From Stomoxys calcitrans (taxonomy: Eukaryota; Arthropoda; Insecta; Diptera; Muscidae): a stretch of DNA of 64,000 bases. This document shows, one piece after another, positions 11,246 to 23,350 of this stretch. Position 1 is the first letter of the stretch, and the number at the start of each line of letters is the position of its first letter. The notes beneath the pieces are model-generated. The model ran no database searches and was not told the origin of the DNA. It saw only the letters and a list, made by a program, of their open reading frames with translations. Location: NCBI RefSeq assembly GCF_963082655.1, contig NC_081554.1:97698232-97762231 (forward strand). The letters run 5' to 3'. Position numbers and translations under genes: made by a program.

Positions 11246-12420
11246 ACGGATTGACTAAATTAATAGACCCAACATCCCAAGACGATTGCAATGGAAAATA
11301 TTGGTCTTCTCTAAATACTTGAACGCTGTAAAATCACCTTCATAGTTCCCAAAAAAGTTTCAATAAAATTTTATCTTTTTCGTTCTCTTTTGAGAGGGGG
11401 AAGAAACAAATATGTACTGCCACTAAAGCCGCAAATTCAATATTAAGCAAAATTTGGATTCAGTTTCTCTTCTCCTGACCACGACAAATCGAGTGTTAAG
11501 GACTTGTATTGTTTCTGTACCACAATGTGAGCGACAAAATGAACTGGGAATCAAATTGTATAGCTCACCAAACTGGCAGACATGCCGTCTGTCCGCCCAC
11601 CCAACCGCCAAGCTCTTCATGATGTATGTATGTGCGCGCATTGTACATTAACTCAATATACCTCACCTGCTGGTTTGGCGGCTTTGTTGTGGGCCATGGA
11701 CGACGAAGTTGCTAAAATATTTATGAACTCTCCGAGTGTAAATTTATGCCTTCCGCCAAGTGGAATATTTTGGTTGTCTCGGTTTCTGAGTTCCTACACC
11801 ACGGTCACTGAGTGCCTGTGGTGTTGCCCGGTTCCCGGGCAACAGAGGGAGAACGAAATCGTCATTGTTGCGGCCTTTCCCCTTCCACTTCGTCATCATC
11901 ATCATTGAAGCCACAATCATTGAAGCAACCTTAATTCGAGTGACTACTACTACAGCAGCAGCTCACCAACTCAGGGGTTGAGTTCATAAAAAAGTCCCAA
12001 AGAATTGTGGTGTTGATTTTACATTACTTAACATGTAAATATCACTCGCACATGGCGAATGCAATGAGAGTTCGAAAGAATTCAAATGAGAACAAAACCA
12101 ACAATGAATGGCATTCTAAGTAAATAAATAATTGGTAAACGTGGAATTCAAAATTGTTCAACCTTGCTGCGAATCCCTTCCATTGAAAGATTTGTTTTGT
12201 AATTTGGAACATCCTGCGAGCTTCCAACCACGTGAGCATGCCAAGCAGTGGTAGTCTTTTTAAATGTGTGATTTTTTTTTTTTGAGGTCATAGATGCCAA
12301 TGGCTTTATAAATTAAAGGCTTGAAACTTGTATAAAACTATTTTAAGAAATTCAATCCAACTTTAAAGTCGCAGATGTAATGACAGATTAAATTGGCAGA
12401 TAAACTTTACTTTAATTGGC
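11246..12420. other. Non-repetitive stretch, nothing assigned
   Basis: The longest ORF (11582-11908, 108 codons) has a composition and ending (CATCATCATCAT run) that look non-coding, and neither splice signals nor a family match support it. The CATCAT/CAG-like short repeats are at about 11890-11960. Confidence 0.4.
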
Positions 12421-12660
12421 CATTACAGAAAATATATTCCTCTAGAATAGATTTCCAAGGGCCTCCATCTTCTGCGCTTCTTCTCCAGTCTCTGACACGC
12501 AGGTTCGAGATGTCGCTCTCCACTTGGTCGGAGTTTTGGTCTTATACTTTTACGTTTTCTATTATGGTCGCCCATAATAGAAAACTTCTTTGCTGAAACT
12601 TCTTCATCCATTCGCAAAACATGACCTAGCCAACGCATACTGCTCATACAGCTCGTGGTT
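12420..12660 (-). pseudogene. LINE C-terminal fragment, RTE-like type
   Basis: The minus strand reads SMRWLGHVLRMDEEV near its start, then frame-shifted basic sequence and ...PLEIYSRG. The phrase MRWLGHVxRM followed by a basic Gly/Arg-Pro-Lys block is the usual C-terminus of RTE-type ORF2 proteins. It lies head-to-head with the RTE-like ORF that follows on the plus strand, so it is probably a separate insertion or an inverted piece of the same family. Confidence 0.6.
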
Positions 12661-12799
12661 CATATGACGCCTATATTTTCCATTAACGCAGACTGGTTCA
12701 TATATTTAACGAACGATTTTTCTCCCAAAGACTCCAAGTACAGCAGATATAATAATACTAGCTTTCCCGGTGGGCTTCATTACACCATTAAATGGCTTT

Positions 12800-14278
12800 T
12801 ATTCCCAGTAATTCTCCACGAGAAGATAGCGCGGTTTTTGTTTAGCTATATTTGCAACACCCAACAGCAATTAGAGAGATGGATCGGTTTCTTCAGCTCC
12901 GAAGGACCGACAACAGAGGACGCAAGCTTCGATCCTCCTAATCCCCCTGTGCGCCGAAACCCACGCAGGGATATATCAACAGCCCCACCCACCCGCGAAA
13001 GAATTGAAGCCATTCTGGTCTTAATCAAAAACCCTGCTGAACTGTTGCGATATGGGACACACCCCATAGCGCAAGCGATCACCCCAATATTCAAAAAGAC
13101 CTGGGATACAAACGCAATTTCCTCGGCATGAAAAAAAGGTATCGTGGTCACAATCCCAAAAAAGGGTGTCTTCATCCAGTGTAAAAACTGGAGTGGGATT
13201 ACATTGCTGAACGCAATAAATAAAGTGATGGGGAGTTTTCTTCTGCATCGTATTTCGCCTGCACTTGACAGCATTTTGGGGAAAGAACAGATAGGTTTTC
13301 GGCAAGGACGTTCTCGTGCCGACCACATTTACTCCTTGCGCATAATCAGTGAACAGTCTGCAGATCTTAATAGACACCTATACCTATTATTCATCGACTT
13401 CAAGCGTGCGTTTGACACAGTTTCGAGAACTTCAAAAAAAATCTTGACACTAAATAGGCAGCAGTATAGGGATGCTGAAGTTTCAGTCCGTTTCAATGGA
13501 AAAGAGAGCCGACCTTTCGGAATCGACATGGGAGTAAGTCCGTATTAGAATCAGCTAATGTTATGGCATTCTATGGCATACGTTGGAGTATAAACGACTT
13601 CTTTGGAGACATTGACTACGCGGATGACATATGCCTCTTTGCGCATCGCTTTGAGCACATAAAGGTGAAATTACAATGATTGTGTGAAAATGCTGCCAAA
13701 GTTGGCCTGGAAATTGATGAGGATAGGAACATCAAATTTGACACCGCTCACTATAAACGACCATGTCATTGGAGACGTTGACAACTCTTCCTATTTTGGC
13801 AGCAAAATAACAAAGGACGGGGATCGGAAGCAGACAGCGCTTTTCTAAAACTCAACAAAGTTTGGAGATGCAGTGACATCTCATATAATACAAAAATCAG
13901 AATTTTCAACACTAGTGCGAAATCAATTTTATTATATGGCTGTACAACTTGGAGCTTGACACAAGCAACTACCCGCAAAATCAAAGTTCTTATATATCGC
14001 TGCCTGGACAAAGCAAGAAATACCTCGAATTTTCAGGCCAAATCGTATTTCAAATGAGGAATTGCAAATAAGAACAAATACTTCGCCTGTCGATGTAGCA
14101 ATCCGGAAGTGAAAATTGACTTAGTTTGGGCCATATCCTACGCCAACAGCGCGATGATATAGCGAGAAATATGCTAGACTGGAACCCCAAAGGACAGCGA
14201 AGAAGAGGACCCCGAAAAACAGATAGGTCCGCTGCACGAAAATTTGATACAACTAAACAGCCAGACCTGATCGATTTT
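12800..14278 (+). pseudogene. RTE-like non-LTR retrotransposon, reverse transcriptase region, broken
   Basis: Plus-strand ORF2 remnant. 12840-13131 gives the lead-in to RT. 13144-13548 holds NWSGITLLNAINKVM, then EQIGFRQGRS and LLFIDFKRAFDTVSR (motif A with the first catalytic D). About 13560-13680 in another frame contains DIDYADDICLFAH, an intact YADD box. Later scraps read ILLYGCTTWSLTQATT (about 13930) and, at about 14125-14250, GHILRQQRDDIARNMLDWNP. A stop sits after NAISSA, and frame changes follow DMGVSPY and YADD. The C-terminus is cut by the insertion of element A4 at 14279. Assigned to the RTE group from motif spacing; inactive. Confidence 0.75.
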
Positions 14279-15787
14279 TATACCCTCCACCATAAGATGG
14301 GGGGTATACTAATTTCGTCATTCTGTTTGTAACTACTCGAAATATTCGTCTGAGACCCCATAAAGTATATATATTCTTGATCGTCGTGACATTTTATGTC
14401 GATCTAGCCATGTCCGTCCGTCTGTCCGTCCGTCCGTCCGTCCGTCCGTCCGTCCGTCCGTCTGTCTGTCGAAAGCACGCTAACTTCCGAAGGAGTAGAG
14501 CTAGCCGCTTGAAATTTTGCACAAATACTTCTTATTAGTGTAGGTCGGTTGGTATTGTAAATGGGCCATATCGGTCCATGTTTTGATATATCTGTCATAT
14601 AAACCGATCTTGGGTCTTGACTTCTTGAGCCTCTAAAGTGCGCAATTCTTATCCGATTGGGATGAAATTTTGCACGACGTGTTTTGTTATGACATCCAAC
14701 AACTGTGCCAAGTATGGTTCAAATCGGTTCATAACCTGATATAGCTGCCATATAAACCGATCTTGGGTCTTGACTTCTTGAGCCTCTAGAGTGCGCAATT
14801 CTTATCCGATTGGAATGAAATTTCGCACGACGTGTTTTGTTATGATATCCAACATCTGTGCCAAGTATGGCTGAAATCGGTTCATAACCTGATATAGCTG
14901 CCATATAAACCGATCTTGGGTCTTGACTTCTTGAGCCTCTAGAGGGCCCAATTCTTGTCCGATTTGAATGAATTTTGGCACGACGTGTTTTGTTATGATA
15001 TCCAACAACTGTGCCTTGTATGGTTCAAATCGGTTGATAACCTGATATAGCTGTCATATAAACCGATCTTAGGTCTTGACTTCTTGAGCCTCTAGAGTGC
15101 GTAATTCTTATAGGATTTGAATGAAATTTCGCACGACGTGTTTTGTCATAATATCCAACATCTGTGCCAAGAATGGTTCAAATCGGTTCATAACCTGATA
15201 TAGCTGCCATATAAACCGATCTTGGGTCTTGACTTCTTGAGCCTCTAGAGTGCGCAATTCTTATCCGATTGGAATGAATTTTTGCCCGACGTGTTTTATT
15301 ATGATATCCAACAACTGTGCCAAGTATGGTTTAAATCGGTTCATAACCTTATATAGCTGTCATATAAACCGATCTGGGATCTTGAGTTCTTGAGCCTGTA
15401 GAGGTCGCAATTATTATACGATTTGCCTGAAATATTGTACGACCGATTCTCTCATGACCGTCAACATACGTGTTTATTATGGTCTGAAACGGTCTATAGC
15501 CCGATACAGCTCCCATATAAATCGATCTCTCTATTTTACTTCTTGAGCCCCCAAAGGGCGCAATTCTTATTCGAATTGACTGACATTTTACACAGGTCTC
15601 CAACATATAATTTAATTGTGGTCCAAACCGGACCATATCTTGATATCGCTCTGATAGCAGAGCAAATCTTTTCTTATATGCTTTTTTGCCTAAGAAGAGA
15701 TGCCGTGAAAAGAACTCGACAAATGCGATCCATGGTGGAGGGTATATAAGATTCGGCCCGGCCGAACTTAGCACGCTTTTACTTGTT
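14279..15787 (+). mobile_element. DINE-like element, family A, copy A4, full length
   Basis: TATACCCTCCACCATAAGAT start, long TCCG microsatellite (14411-14470), five to six units of about 153 bp, end with hairpin TTCGGCCCGGCCGAA and CTTTTACTTGTTTT. It has disrupted the RTE-like LINE. Its 3' third is nearly identical to copy A15 (34275-35635), but it carries about one extra unit. Confidence 0.88.
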
Positions 15788-16081
15788 TTAAGTGAAAAAC
15801 ATTTGTCCTTCTAAAATATATATTGACCATTTACTTATGCTTACACTCTACAAACATGCCCTCCAGAAGCCACCAACAACATATCGTTCCAATAAATATA
15901 TAAATTCCACTGCTTTCAGTTACAACAATGACGTCGATTGCATTACCCATGAAATATCGTCTGCCGCCTCGAAAAGTATCCCAAATCAACCAATAACTTA
16001 TGATGCGAAACGTTATGCAGCATATAACACGATATCCGCCAAAAAGAAATCATCTTAATAAAATCAACTAGGATATCAGCC

Positions 16082-16705
16082 AAGAGAATAAAAAGGCAAT
16101 AAGTTCGGCCGGGACATACTTTGGATACCCAGCACCTCGAGTATATATGTATGTAATCACCTTCCGCCATAATCCGTTAAAAATTGCATCATTTAAGAAT
16201 CCGTAACAGCTTTATTATTATGGGCCCAAGACCTTAAATCGGGATATCGGTCTATATGACAGTGTTATCCAGATATTGACCGACCAAACCCGGTACGACG
16301 TCGATTATTATTATGCGGCTTCAATAGGCCGAAGACCTTAAATCGGCAGATCGGTATATATGGGGGCTATATAAAGATAAGAAATATATAGTCCGATAAA
16401 GCCCATCATCGAACCTGACCTGCCTATGGACAAAAAAGATTTTGAGCAAAATTTCTTTGTCTCTATTTGAAACTTCAACAGAGAAGTTACAAATCGAGTG
16501 ACTTTGTGACTTCAACAGTGAAGTTACGAATAGAGTGACTTTGCGACTTCAACAGGCAGACGGGCGGACGATCATGGCTAGATCGTCTTAGATTTTTACT
16601 TCAATCTAGAATATATATACTTTTTAGGGTCGGAAATAGATATTTCGATGTGCTGCAAACGGAATGACAAAATAAGTGACCCCATTCATCGATGGCGGGT
16701 ATGAA
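16082..16705 (-). mobile_element. DINE-like element, family B, short copy B1
   Basis: Starts near AAGTTCGGCCGGGACATACT and TTTGGATACCCAGCACCTCG, has two reduced units, a short GGCAGACGGGCGGACG piece, ATATATATACTTTTTAGGGTCG and the terminus CATCGATGGCGGGTATGAAAA. It directly abuts copy A5. Confidence 0.75.
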
Positions 16706-16709
16706 AATT

Positions 16710-17692
16710 CAACAAGTAAAAGAGTGCTAAGTTCGGCCGAGCCGAATCTTATATACCCTTCACCATGGATCGCATTTGTCGAGTTCTTTTCGCGGCATCT
16801 TTTCTTAGGCAAACAAATAATAAAAGAAAAGATTGGCTCTGCTATTAAAGCGATATCAAGATATGGTCCGGTTTGGACGACAATTAAATTATATGTCGGA
16901 GACGTGTGTAAAATGTCAGCCAATTCGAATAAGAATTTCGCCCTTTGGGGGCTCAAGAAGTAAAATAGAGAGATCGATTTATATGGGAGCTATATCAGGC
17001 TGTAGACCGATTCAGACCATAATGAACACGTATGTTGATGGTCATGAGAGAATTCGTCGTACATAATTTCAGACAAATCGCATAATAATTACGACCTCTA
17101 GAGGCTCAAGAAGTCAAGATCCCAGATCGGTTTATATGGCAGCTATATCAGTTTATGAATCTTATTTGGCGTAGTTGTTGAAAGTCATAATAAAATACGT
17201 CATGCAAAATTTCCGCCAAATCGGATAAGAATTGCGCCCTCAAGAAGCTCAAGAAGTCAAGTTCCCAGATCGGTTTATACCGCACCTATATCAGGTTATG
17301 GACCGATTTGAACCATACCTAGCACAGTTATTGGAAGTCATAACAAAACACCTCATGCCAAATTTTAGCCAAGTCGGATAAGAATTGCGCGCTCTAGAGG
17401 CTCAAGAAGTCAACACCCCAAATCGGTCTATATGGCGGCTATATCAAAAACATGGACCAATATGGCCCATTTACAACCCAACCGACCTACACTAATAAGA
17501 AGTATTTGTGCAAAATTTCAAGCGGTTAGCTTTGCTCCTTAGAACGGACAGACGGACGGCCATGACTAGATCAACATAAAATGTCACGACGATCAAGAAT
17601 ATATATACTTTATGGGGTCTCAGACGAATATTTCGAGGAGTTACAAACAAAATGTCGAAGTTAGTATACCCCCATCCTATGGTGGAGGGTAC
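16710..17692 (-). mobile_element. DINE-like element, family A, copy A5
   Basis: CAACAAGTAAAAGAGTGC, hairpin TTCGGCCGAGCCGAA, four units, short microsatellite ACGGACAGACGGACGG at about 17544, ATATATATACTTTATGGGG, ending GGTGGAGGGTACA. It begins within 5 bp of the end of B1, which suggests insertion at the A-rich end of B1. Confidence 0.82.
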
Positions 17693-17787
17693 AATAACAA
17701 TACCATAAAATGCTCGATTCAATTGGTTTAAATATCAAGCGACTTGTGGTTAGAAATTCTCCTATTAAAATTCGATGAATCGTTGCA

Positions 17788-18504
17788 AGCCGATCTGAAC
17801 AATATACGGCACGGATGTCAAATAGCATAACACTCACTGGGGACTTTTATGGACCCAAAACCTTAAATCAAGAGATCGGTCTATATGGCAGCTATAACCA
17901 AATCTGGACCGATCTGGGCCAAATTAAAGAAGGACATCGAAGGGCCTTACACAACTCACTGCTCCAAATTTCAGCGACATCGGACAATAAATGCGTCTTT
18001 CATGGCCCCAAAACCTAAACCCTAGAGATCGGTCTACATAGCAGCTGTATCCAAATCTTTACCGATATGCGCCATATTGCAGAAGTATGTCAAGGGGCTT
18101 AACTTAACTCACTGTTCCAAATTTCAACGACATCGGAAAATAAATGCGCCTTTTATGGCCCAAAACCTTAAATCAAGAGATCGGTCTATATGGCAGCTAT
18201 ATCCAAATCTGAACTGATCAGGGCCAAATTAAAGAAAGATGTGGAAGAGCCTAAGACAGCTCACCGTCCTTAATTTCAGCAAAATCGAATAATAAATGTG
18301 GCTTTTATGGGACTAAGACCCTAAATCGGAGGATCGGTCTATATGGCAGCTATATCAAAATCGGGACTGATCAAGGCCAAATTATCGAAGTATGTCGAAT
18401 GGCCTAACACAACTCACTCCCAAATTTCAGCAAAATCGGATAATAAATGTGGCTTTTATGGGCCTAAGACCGTATATAGGCCGATCGGTCTATATGGGGG
18501 CTAT
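17788..18504 (-). mobile_element. DINE-like family B internal fragment (about five units)
   Basis: Repeated GATCGGTCTATATGGCAGCT and CCAAATTTCAGCRACATCGG phrases at about 150-bp spacing. Neither terminus is present. It continues directly into a family D fragment. Confidence 0.7.
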
Positions 18505-18933
18505 ATCCGGCTCAGATTTAGATATAGCTCCAATATATATGTATGTTTGAAAAACATTGCAATAAAGTGCTCATTTGCTTACCGATTCTCTCGAAAGTAA
18601 GATTTTCTTATGACTCTCAATATTACTACATAGAAATCTGTTCAGATTTAGATATAGCTGCCATATATGTATATCGCCCTATGTTCACTTTAAGATACAC
18701 TAAAAGCGCATTTAATGACCAATCTTGCCAAAATTTTGTACAACGCTTACCTCAACGACTGTCACAATACCTGAAAAATTTGCTCGAAATCGGTTCAGGT
18801 TTAGATGTATTGTAGCTCCAATATATATGTTCGTCCGATTTTGAGAAATATTGGTCACACTTTATACTTATTGGGTAGGTGTAGGGTATAATACAGTCGA
18901 CACCGCCTGACTTTTGCCTTTCCTTACTGGTTT
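18505..18933 (+). mobile_element. Family D element (DINE-like), 3' part, copy D1
   Basis: Two to three units with AGATATAGCTCCAATATATATG, then ATTGGGTAGGTGTAGGGTATA, the imperfect hairpin GTCGACACCGCCTGAC and the tail TTTTGCCTTTCCTTACTGG-TTT. The 3' layout (GGGTATA, GC-rich hairpin, tail of about 20 nt ending in TTT) parallels families A and B although the sequence differs. Confidence 0.65.
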
Positions 18934-18979
18934 ATTCATAGCACGACTTAACGTGAATCCAAAACCAGGAAAACTAACT

Positions 18980-19600
18980 AAAACCAGAAAGGAAAGCCAA
19001 AGTTGGGCGGAGGCGACTATATAATACCCGACTCCCCCGAGTCTTTTAATGCATGGAACCCATTTTGAAATACAGTCAGACTTAAATTTTGCACCTATTG
19101 ATATATTGAATAGAACTTTGTAAGATTTTCTAACGATAGGACCTAATTTGTGCTTCTATAGCCTTAAAAGTCAATACCTGAACCGATTTTTATGAAATTT
19201 CGCACACGTTTTGGGACGTCAAATGAAACATCTCATGAAAAATTTTGTAAAGATCAGACCACAACTTCTATAGTCTTTAAAGGTCATATCGGATGAAAGA
19301 TATATATATATCTAAAACAGAACCTATTTTTATGAAATTTTGCACTCGTACTGGGACGACAAATAAAATTTTTTAAAGATCGGACCAAAACTATGGCATC
19401 TATAGGCAATATCGGACGAAAGATATATAAGAAGCGATTTTGATGAAATTTTGCACACCTTGTGGGACGTTAAATACATCTCGTGCAAATTTTTGTAAAG
19501 TTCGGACCAAGATTGGGGCGACTACAGTCTTCAAAATCCATATCGGATGGAAGATATATAAGGGAGCTACATCTAAATCTGAGTTTTATTTTATTTTTAC
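18980..19600 (-). mobile_element. Family D-related element, copy D2, head-to-head with D1
   Basis: Starts AAAACCAGAAAGGAAAGCCA, hairpin-like GTTGGGCGGAGGCGAC, then ATAATACCCGACTCCCCCGA, and diverged units with TATGAAATTTYGCACNCGT and GGACGTCAAATGAAA at 19193, 19333 and 19443. The far end is not found. Confidence 0.55.
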
Positions 19601-20696
19601 AACTAACTCAATAAAAGAATTTGTAGAAAATACGCAAAATTTCAATTATTTTGTCTGTCAAGTCTCTACAAACCTACTTAAAGAAATAAAATCCTCAATT
19701 CAGTGATAAAATTCGTTGAGAATTTAAAGTTTCACATACAAGTTTGATTGTAAGTTTGAGTGTTTCCGACCGAAGTTCAGGTGAACTGAAAGACATATGA
19801 ACTTAAAATTACGTGGCATGAAGACCTCACAAAATAGAAACCTTGTTAAGACTGTCATATAGCCCACTCTAAATGAGCCACGCTTCAATTTTCCTATCAA
19901 CTGGTGGGGCAACGAAATTTTTTAATTCCTATATTAAAGAATTTTCTTAAACAAAATCAAGCGAAAGTTAGAATTTGGCCGTTAATGTTGCTGTGCATTG
20001 AAAATATTTCTCTTATTTACACAACTCATTTAGTTTCTAGACGAGATTCCTTTTTGTAATTGCGGCATTTACCTAGCTGTCTTCTCTAACGTTTTGTAAT
20101 GTTCATGTTCCACTGACCCACAAACATTGCCATCCAGCACTTAGGCATTGTCACTGTCCACTTCTAAAGACCGTCAGAAATGAAATTTGTGTGACAGGGA
20201 CCATTTAATAGCCACTATGTCATCGTGTCTGACACATTGTACGTGACAAATTACGTACCAACAGTGCCGTGATGTGATGTGTGCTATGCCCGGATTTATC
20301 ACAATGACCTCGTACGCTACTCGACACATTTATGAGGAAAAGTTTTGCCGAGATTTTGGCGCCATACATGCTGATTCTTGTGCAAAGGTCTACATTTCTA
20401 GCAACGGAAGTCGTCACCAGCAAATGTGCGAGACTTGTCAACGTGCCCTTCCTTCCATTGTATTTGTAGTTTTATTTACCATTTGGGTATGAGCTCGAAT
20501 AGTTTAAATCAGCATGTTCGAATTTCAATAAGCAGCAAGTGAAAATGAGCTAAGCTCGGGCGAAGTCTTTGATAGCCACCACCAGGTGTCTGCTAAAAAG
20601 TTAACCTGGGGGCTCAAGAAGACAAATAAGGGATTTCATTTTTATTGGGGGCTTTATCTTGCTATGACCAAATACGCAAACTTTTTACGTTGTGAA
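19601..20696. other. Mostly non-repetitive stretch
   Basis: No supported gene. The overlapping small ORFs at 20220-20492 on both strands have no recognisable domain. From about 20540 there are faint DINE-like phrases (AGCTAAGCTCGGGCGAAG). Confidence 0.35.
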
Positions 20697-21648
20697 GTTC
20701 ACAAATACTTCTTAGAGGTGTAGGTCGGTTGGGATTGTAAATGGGCCATATCGGTCCATGTTTTGATAAAGCTGCCATATAAACCGATCTTGGGTCTTGA
20801 ATTCTTGAGCCAAGAGAGGGCGCAATTTTAGTCCGATTTGACTGACGTTTTGCACGTGGTATTTTGGTATGGTATGGCTCAAATCGGTCCATAACCTGAT
20901 ATAGCTGTTATATATACCGAACTGGGATCTTGACTTCTTAAGCCTCTAGAAGGCGCAATTCTTATCGGATTTGGCTGAAATTTTGCATGACGTGTTTCGT
21001 CACAACTTCCAACAATTGTGCCAAGTAAGGGTGAAATCGGTGCATAACCTAATATAGCTGTCATATAATCCGATCTGGGGTCTTGACTTCTTAAGCCTTT
21101 AGAGGGCGCAAATCCTATCCGACTTCGCTGAAATTTTGCATGACGTGTTTCACTATGACTTTCAACAACTGTGAAATGTATGGTTCAAGTCGGTTCATAC
21201 CCTGATGTCTGCTGCCATATAAACCGATCTGGGATCTTGACCCTCTATAGGACGTAATTATTATCTGATTTGGGTGAAATTTGTACAACATGACCTTCAA
21301 CGTACGTGTCAAATATAATCTAAATCGGTCTTTAGCCTAATACAGCTCCTCTATAAAACGATTTCCCTATTTTCTTTTTGAACCTCTAAAAGGGCGCATT
21401 TCTTATTCGATTTGGCTGCAATTTTACACAATGACTTCTACTATGGTCTCCAACATACATTTCATTATGGTCCGTATCTGACCACAACATGATATAGCTC
21501 CAAAAGCATAGCAATTATTTTCTTTTATGCCTTCCTTTACTTTGTTTGCCTAAACAGAAACACCGGGAAAATAACTCAAAAAATGCGATCCATGGTGGAG
21601 GGTATATAAGATTCGGCCCGGCCGAACTTAGCACGCTCATACATGTTT
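20697..21648 (+). mobile_element. DINE-like element, family A, copy A6, 5' end lost
   Basis: Begins within the region TGTAGGTCGGTTGGGATTG, has five units, and ends CCATGGTGGAGGGTATATAA with hairpin TTCGGCCCGGCCGAA and TTAGCACGCTCATACATG. The tail differs from the usual CTTTTACTTGTT. Confidence 0.78.
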
Positions 21649-21678
21649 ATATTCAAGCTCATACATGTTTATATTCAA
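21635..21678. repeat. 22-bp tandem duplication at the A6/A7 junction
   Basis: GCTCATACATGTTTATATTC occurs twice back to back (21635 and 21657). It replaces the normal tail of A6 and may mark a repair junction. Confidence 0.8.
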
Positions 21679-22157
21679 GAAGTCAAATCTGGACATCGGT
21701 ATAAATGACAGCTATATCAGGTTATAGACCGATTTGGACCGTACTGAACACAGTTGTTGAAAGTTATAACAGAACACCGAATGCAAAATTTCAGCCTAAT
21801 CGGATACAAATTGCGGCTTGTAAGTGCTCGAGAAGTCAAATCGGAAGATCGGTTTATATGGGAGCTATATCTAAATCCAAACCGATATGGCCTATTTACT
21901 ATCCCCAATGACCTTCATCAATATAAAGTATCTGTACAAAATTTCAAGCGGTTAGCTCAACGCGTCCGACCGCTCTCGTGATTTCGACAGACGGACGGAC
22001 GGATGGTCAGACGGAAGGACGGACATGGCTAGATAGACTCAGAGCGTCGGGACGATCAAGATTATATATACTTTATGGGGTCTAATACTAATATTTCAAG
22101 GTGTTACAAACGGAATGACTAGATTAGTATGCCCCCATCCTATGGTGGTGGGTATAA
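21679..22157 (-). mobile_element. DINE-like element, family A, copy A7, 3' end lost
   Basis: One and a half units, GACGGACGGACGGATGG microsatellite (about 21990-22025), ATATATATACTTTATGGGGT, ending CCTATGGTGGTGGGTATAAA. With A6 it forms a tail-to-tail inverted pair. Confidence 0.78.
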
Positions 22158-22308
22158 ACATTACGTCACTCTTTTAATTTTCCGTCTCTCTATTCATGTT
22201 AATTTGTGTACAATGTACAGATTGCAATTTCATCCGATCATCTCCAAATTTACCACAGAATTCATTTTTGGTCTAGACGAAGCCTTTTGAGTATGGAAAG
22301 CAATCGGT

Positions 22309-22331
22309 TATATATATATATATATATATAT
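22309..22331. repeat. (TA)n microsatellite
   Basis: About 11 perfect TA steps. Confidence 0.9.
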
Positions 22332-22440
22332 TCATCTTGGTACGTTTTGGACTAATAAAATAAATTTGGCAGCAAGGACTTTCTTAGGTATTCCGACATA
22401 ATTTTGGGTTTCAACGAAATAAATTAATTTTAATATATAG

Positions 22441-23027
22441 CTCCGTCCGTCTGTCTGTTGAAATCACGCTACAGTCTTTAAAAATGGAGATATTGAGCTG
22501 ATTCTTTTTTTTTTTGTCCACTTTTTTGTCCATAAGGATATAGCTGTCACATAGACCGATCTCTCGGTTTTAGGTTTTGGGGCCATAAAAGGCGCATTTA
22601 TTGTCCGCTGTCGCCGAAATTTAGGACAGTGAGTTGTGTTAGGCCCTTCGACATCTTTCTTCAATTTGACTCAGTTCGGTTCAGATTTGGATATAGCTGC
22701 CATATAGACCGATCTCTCGATTTAAGGTTTTGGGGCCTTAAAGGCGCATTTATAATTCGATTTCACTGAAATTTGACACAGTGACTTATGTTATGCTTTT
22801 CGACATCCGTGTCGTATATGCTTCAGATCGGTTTATTTTTAGATATAGCTACTAAAAAGTCCAATATTTTGTTATACACAATGGGCAATGAATTGTGCTT
22901 ATTAGTATTTGATCTAAATCGGAACACATTTCGATATAGCTGCTATGGGGCATACGGATTTTGACGAAATGTGGTTTGCATCCAAAGTTCGACTCTGCCG
23001 AACTTAACGCCTATGTACTTGTTTTCT
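22441..23027 (+). mobile_element. DINE-like element, family B, copy B4, 5' end lost
   Basis: Starts at a short CCGTCCGTCTGTCTG, has two to three units (CATATAGACCGATCTCTCG, GGCGCATTTATTGTCCG) and ends AAGTTCGACTCTGCCGAACT, TAACGCCTATGTACTTGTTTT. Confidence 0.72.
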
Positions 23028-23350
23028 GTTTTGTTCAAAGTTTCCTCGACTCTATCTTCCCAGCCTTGACATGATCTATGAGCACGGTACTTGGCATGGA
23101 TGTAAGAGGATATTTCTGTGCTTCCAGACATTAAATCGAAAGATCGGTCTTTTGAAAAAATGTTACCTTACGTGCTATACCAGCATAGATTTAAGAGCGC
23201 ATTACATAAAGCGCTTTATTAATTTTCATTAAAGACAAATGATAAACTTTGCTTTTGTGAAATCAAAAATGCGTTCGGTTTATACGGTGGCCACACTGAA
23301 AATGTGTCTTATTGCAATGTGCAAATGCATTAGACAATTCGATCAATGAA

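Noticed and set aside
11582..11908. 108-codon ORF ending in a His run
   Set aside because: Composition looks non-coding and a second ORF overlaps it on each strand; no homology or splice signals seen.
14719..15774. Recurring ORFs of 60-140 codons with protein text like TAISGYGPI or SVYMAAISGY
   Set aside because: The repeat unit is 153 bp, a multiple of 3, so any open frame repeats itself. Stops and shifts occur in almost every copy and both strands show such ORFs, so they are artefacts of the DINE-like elements.
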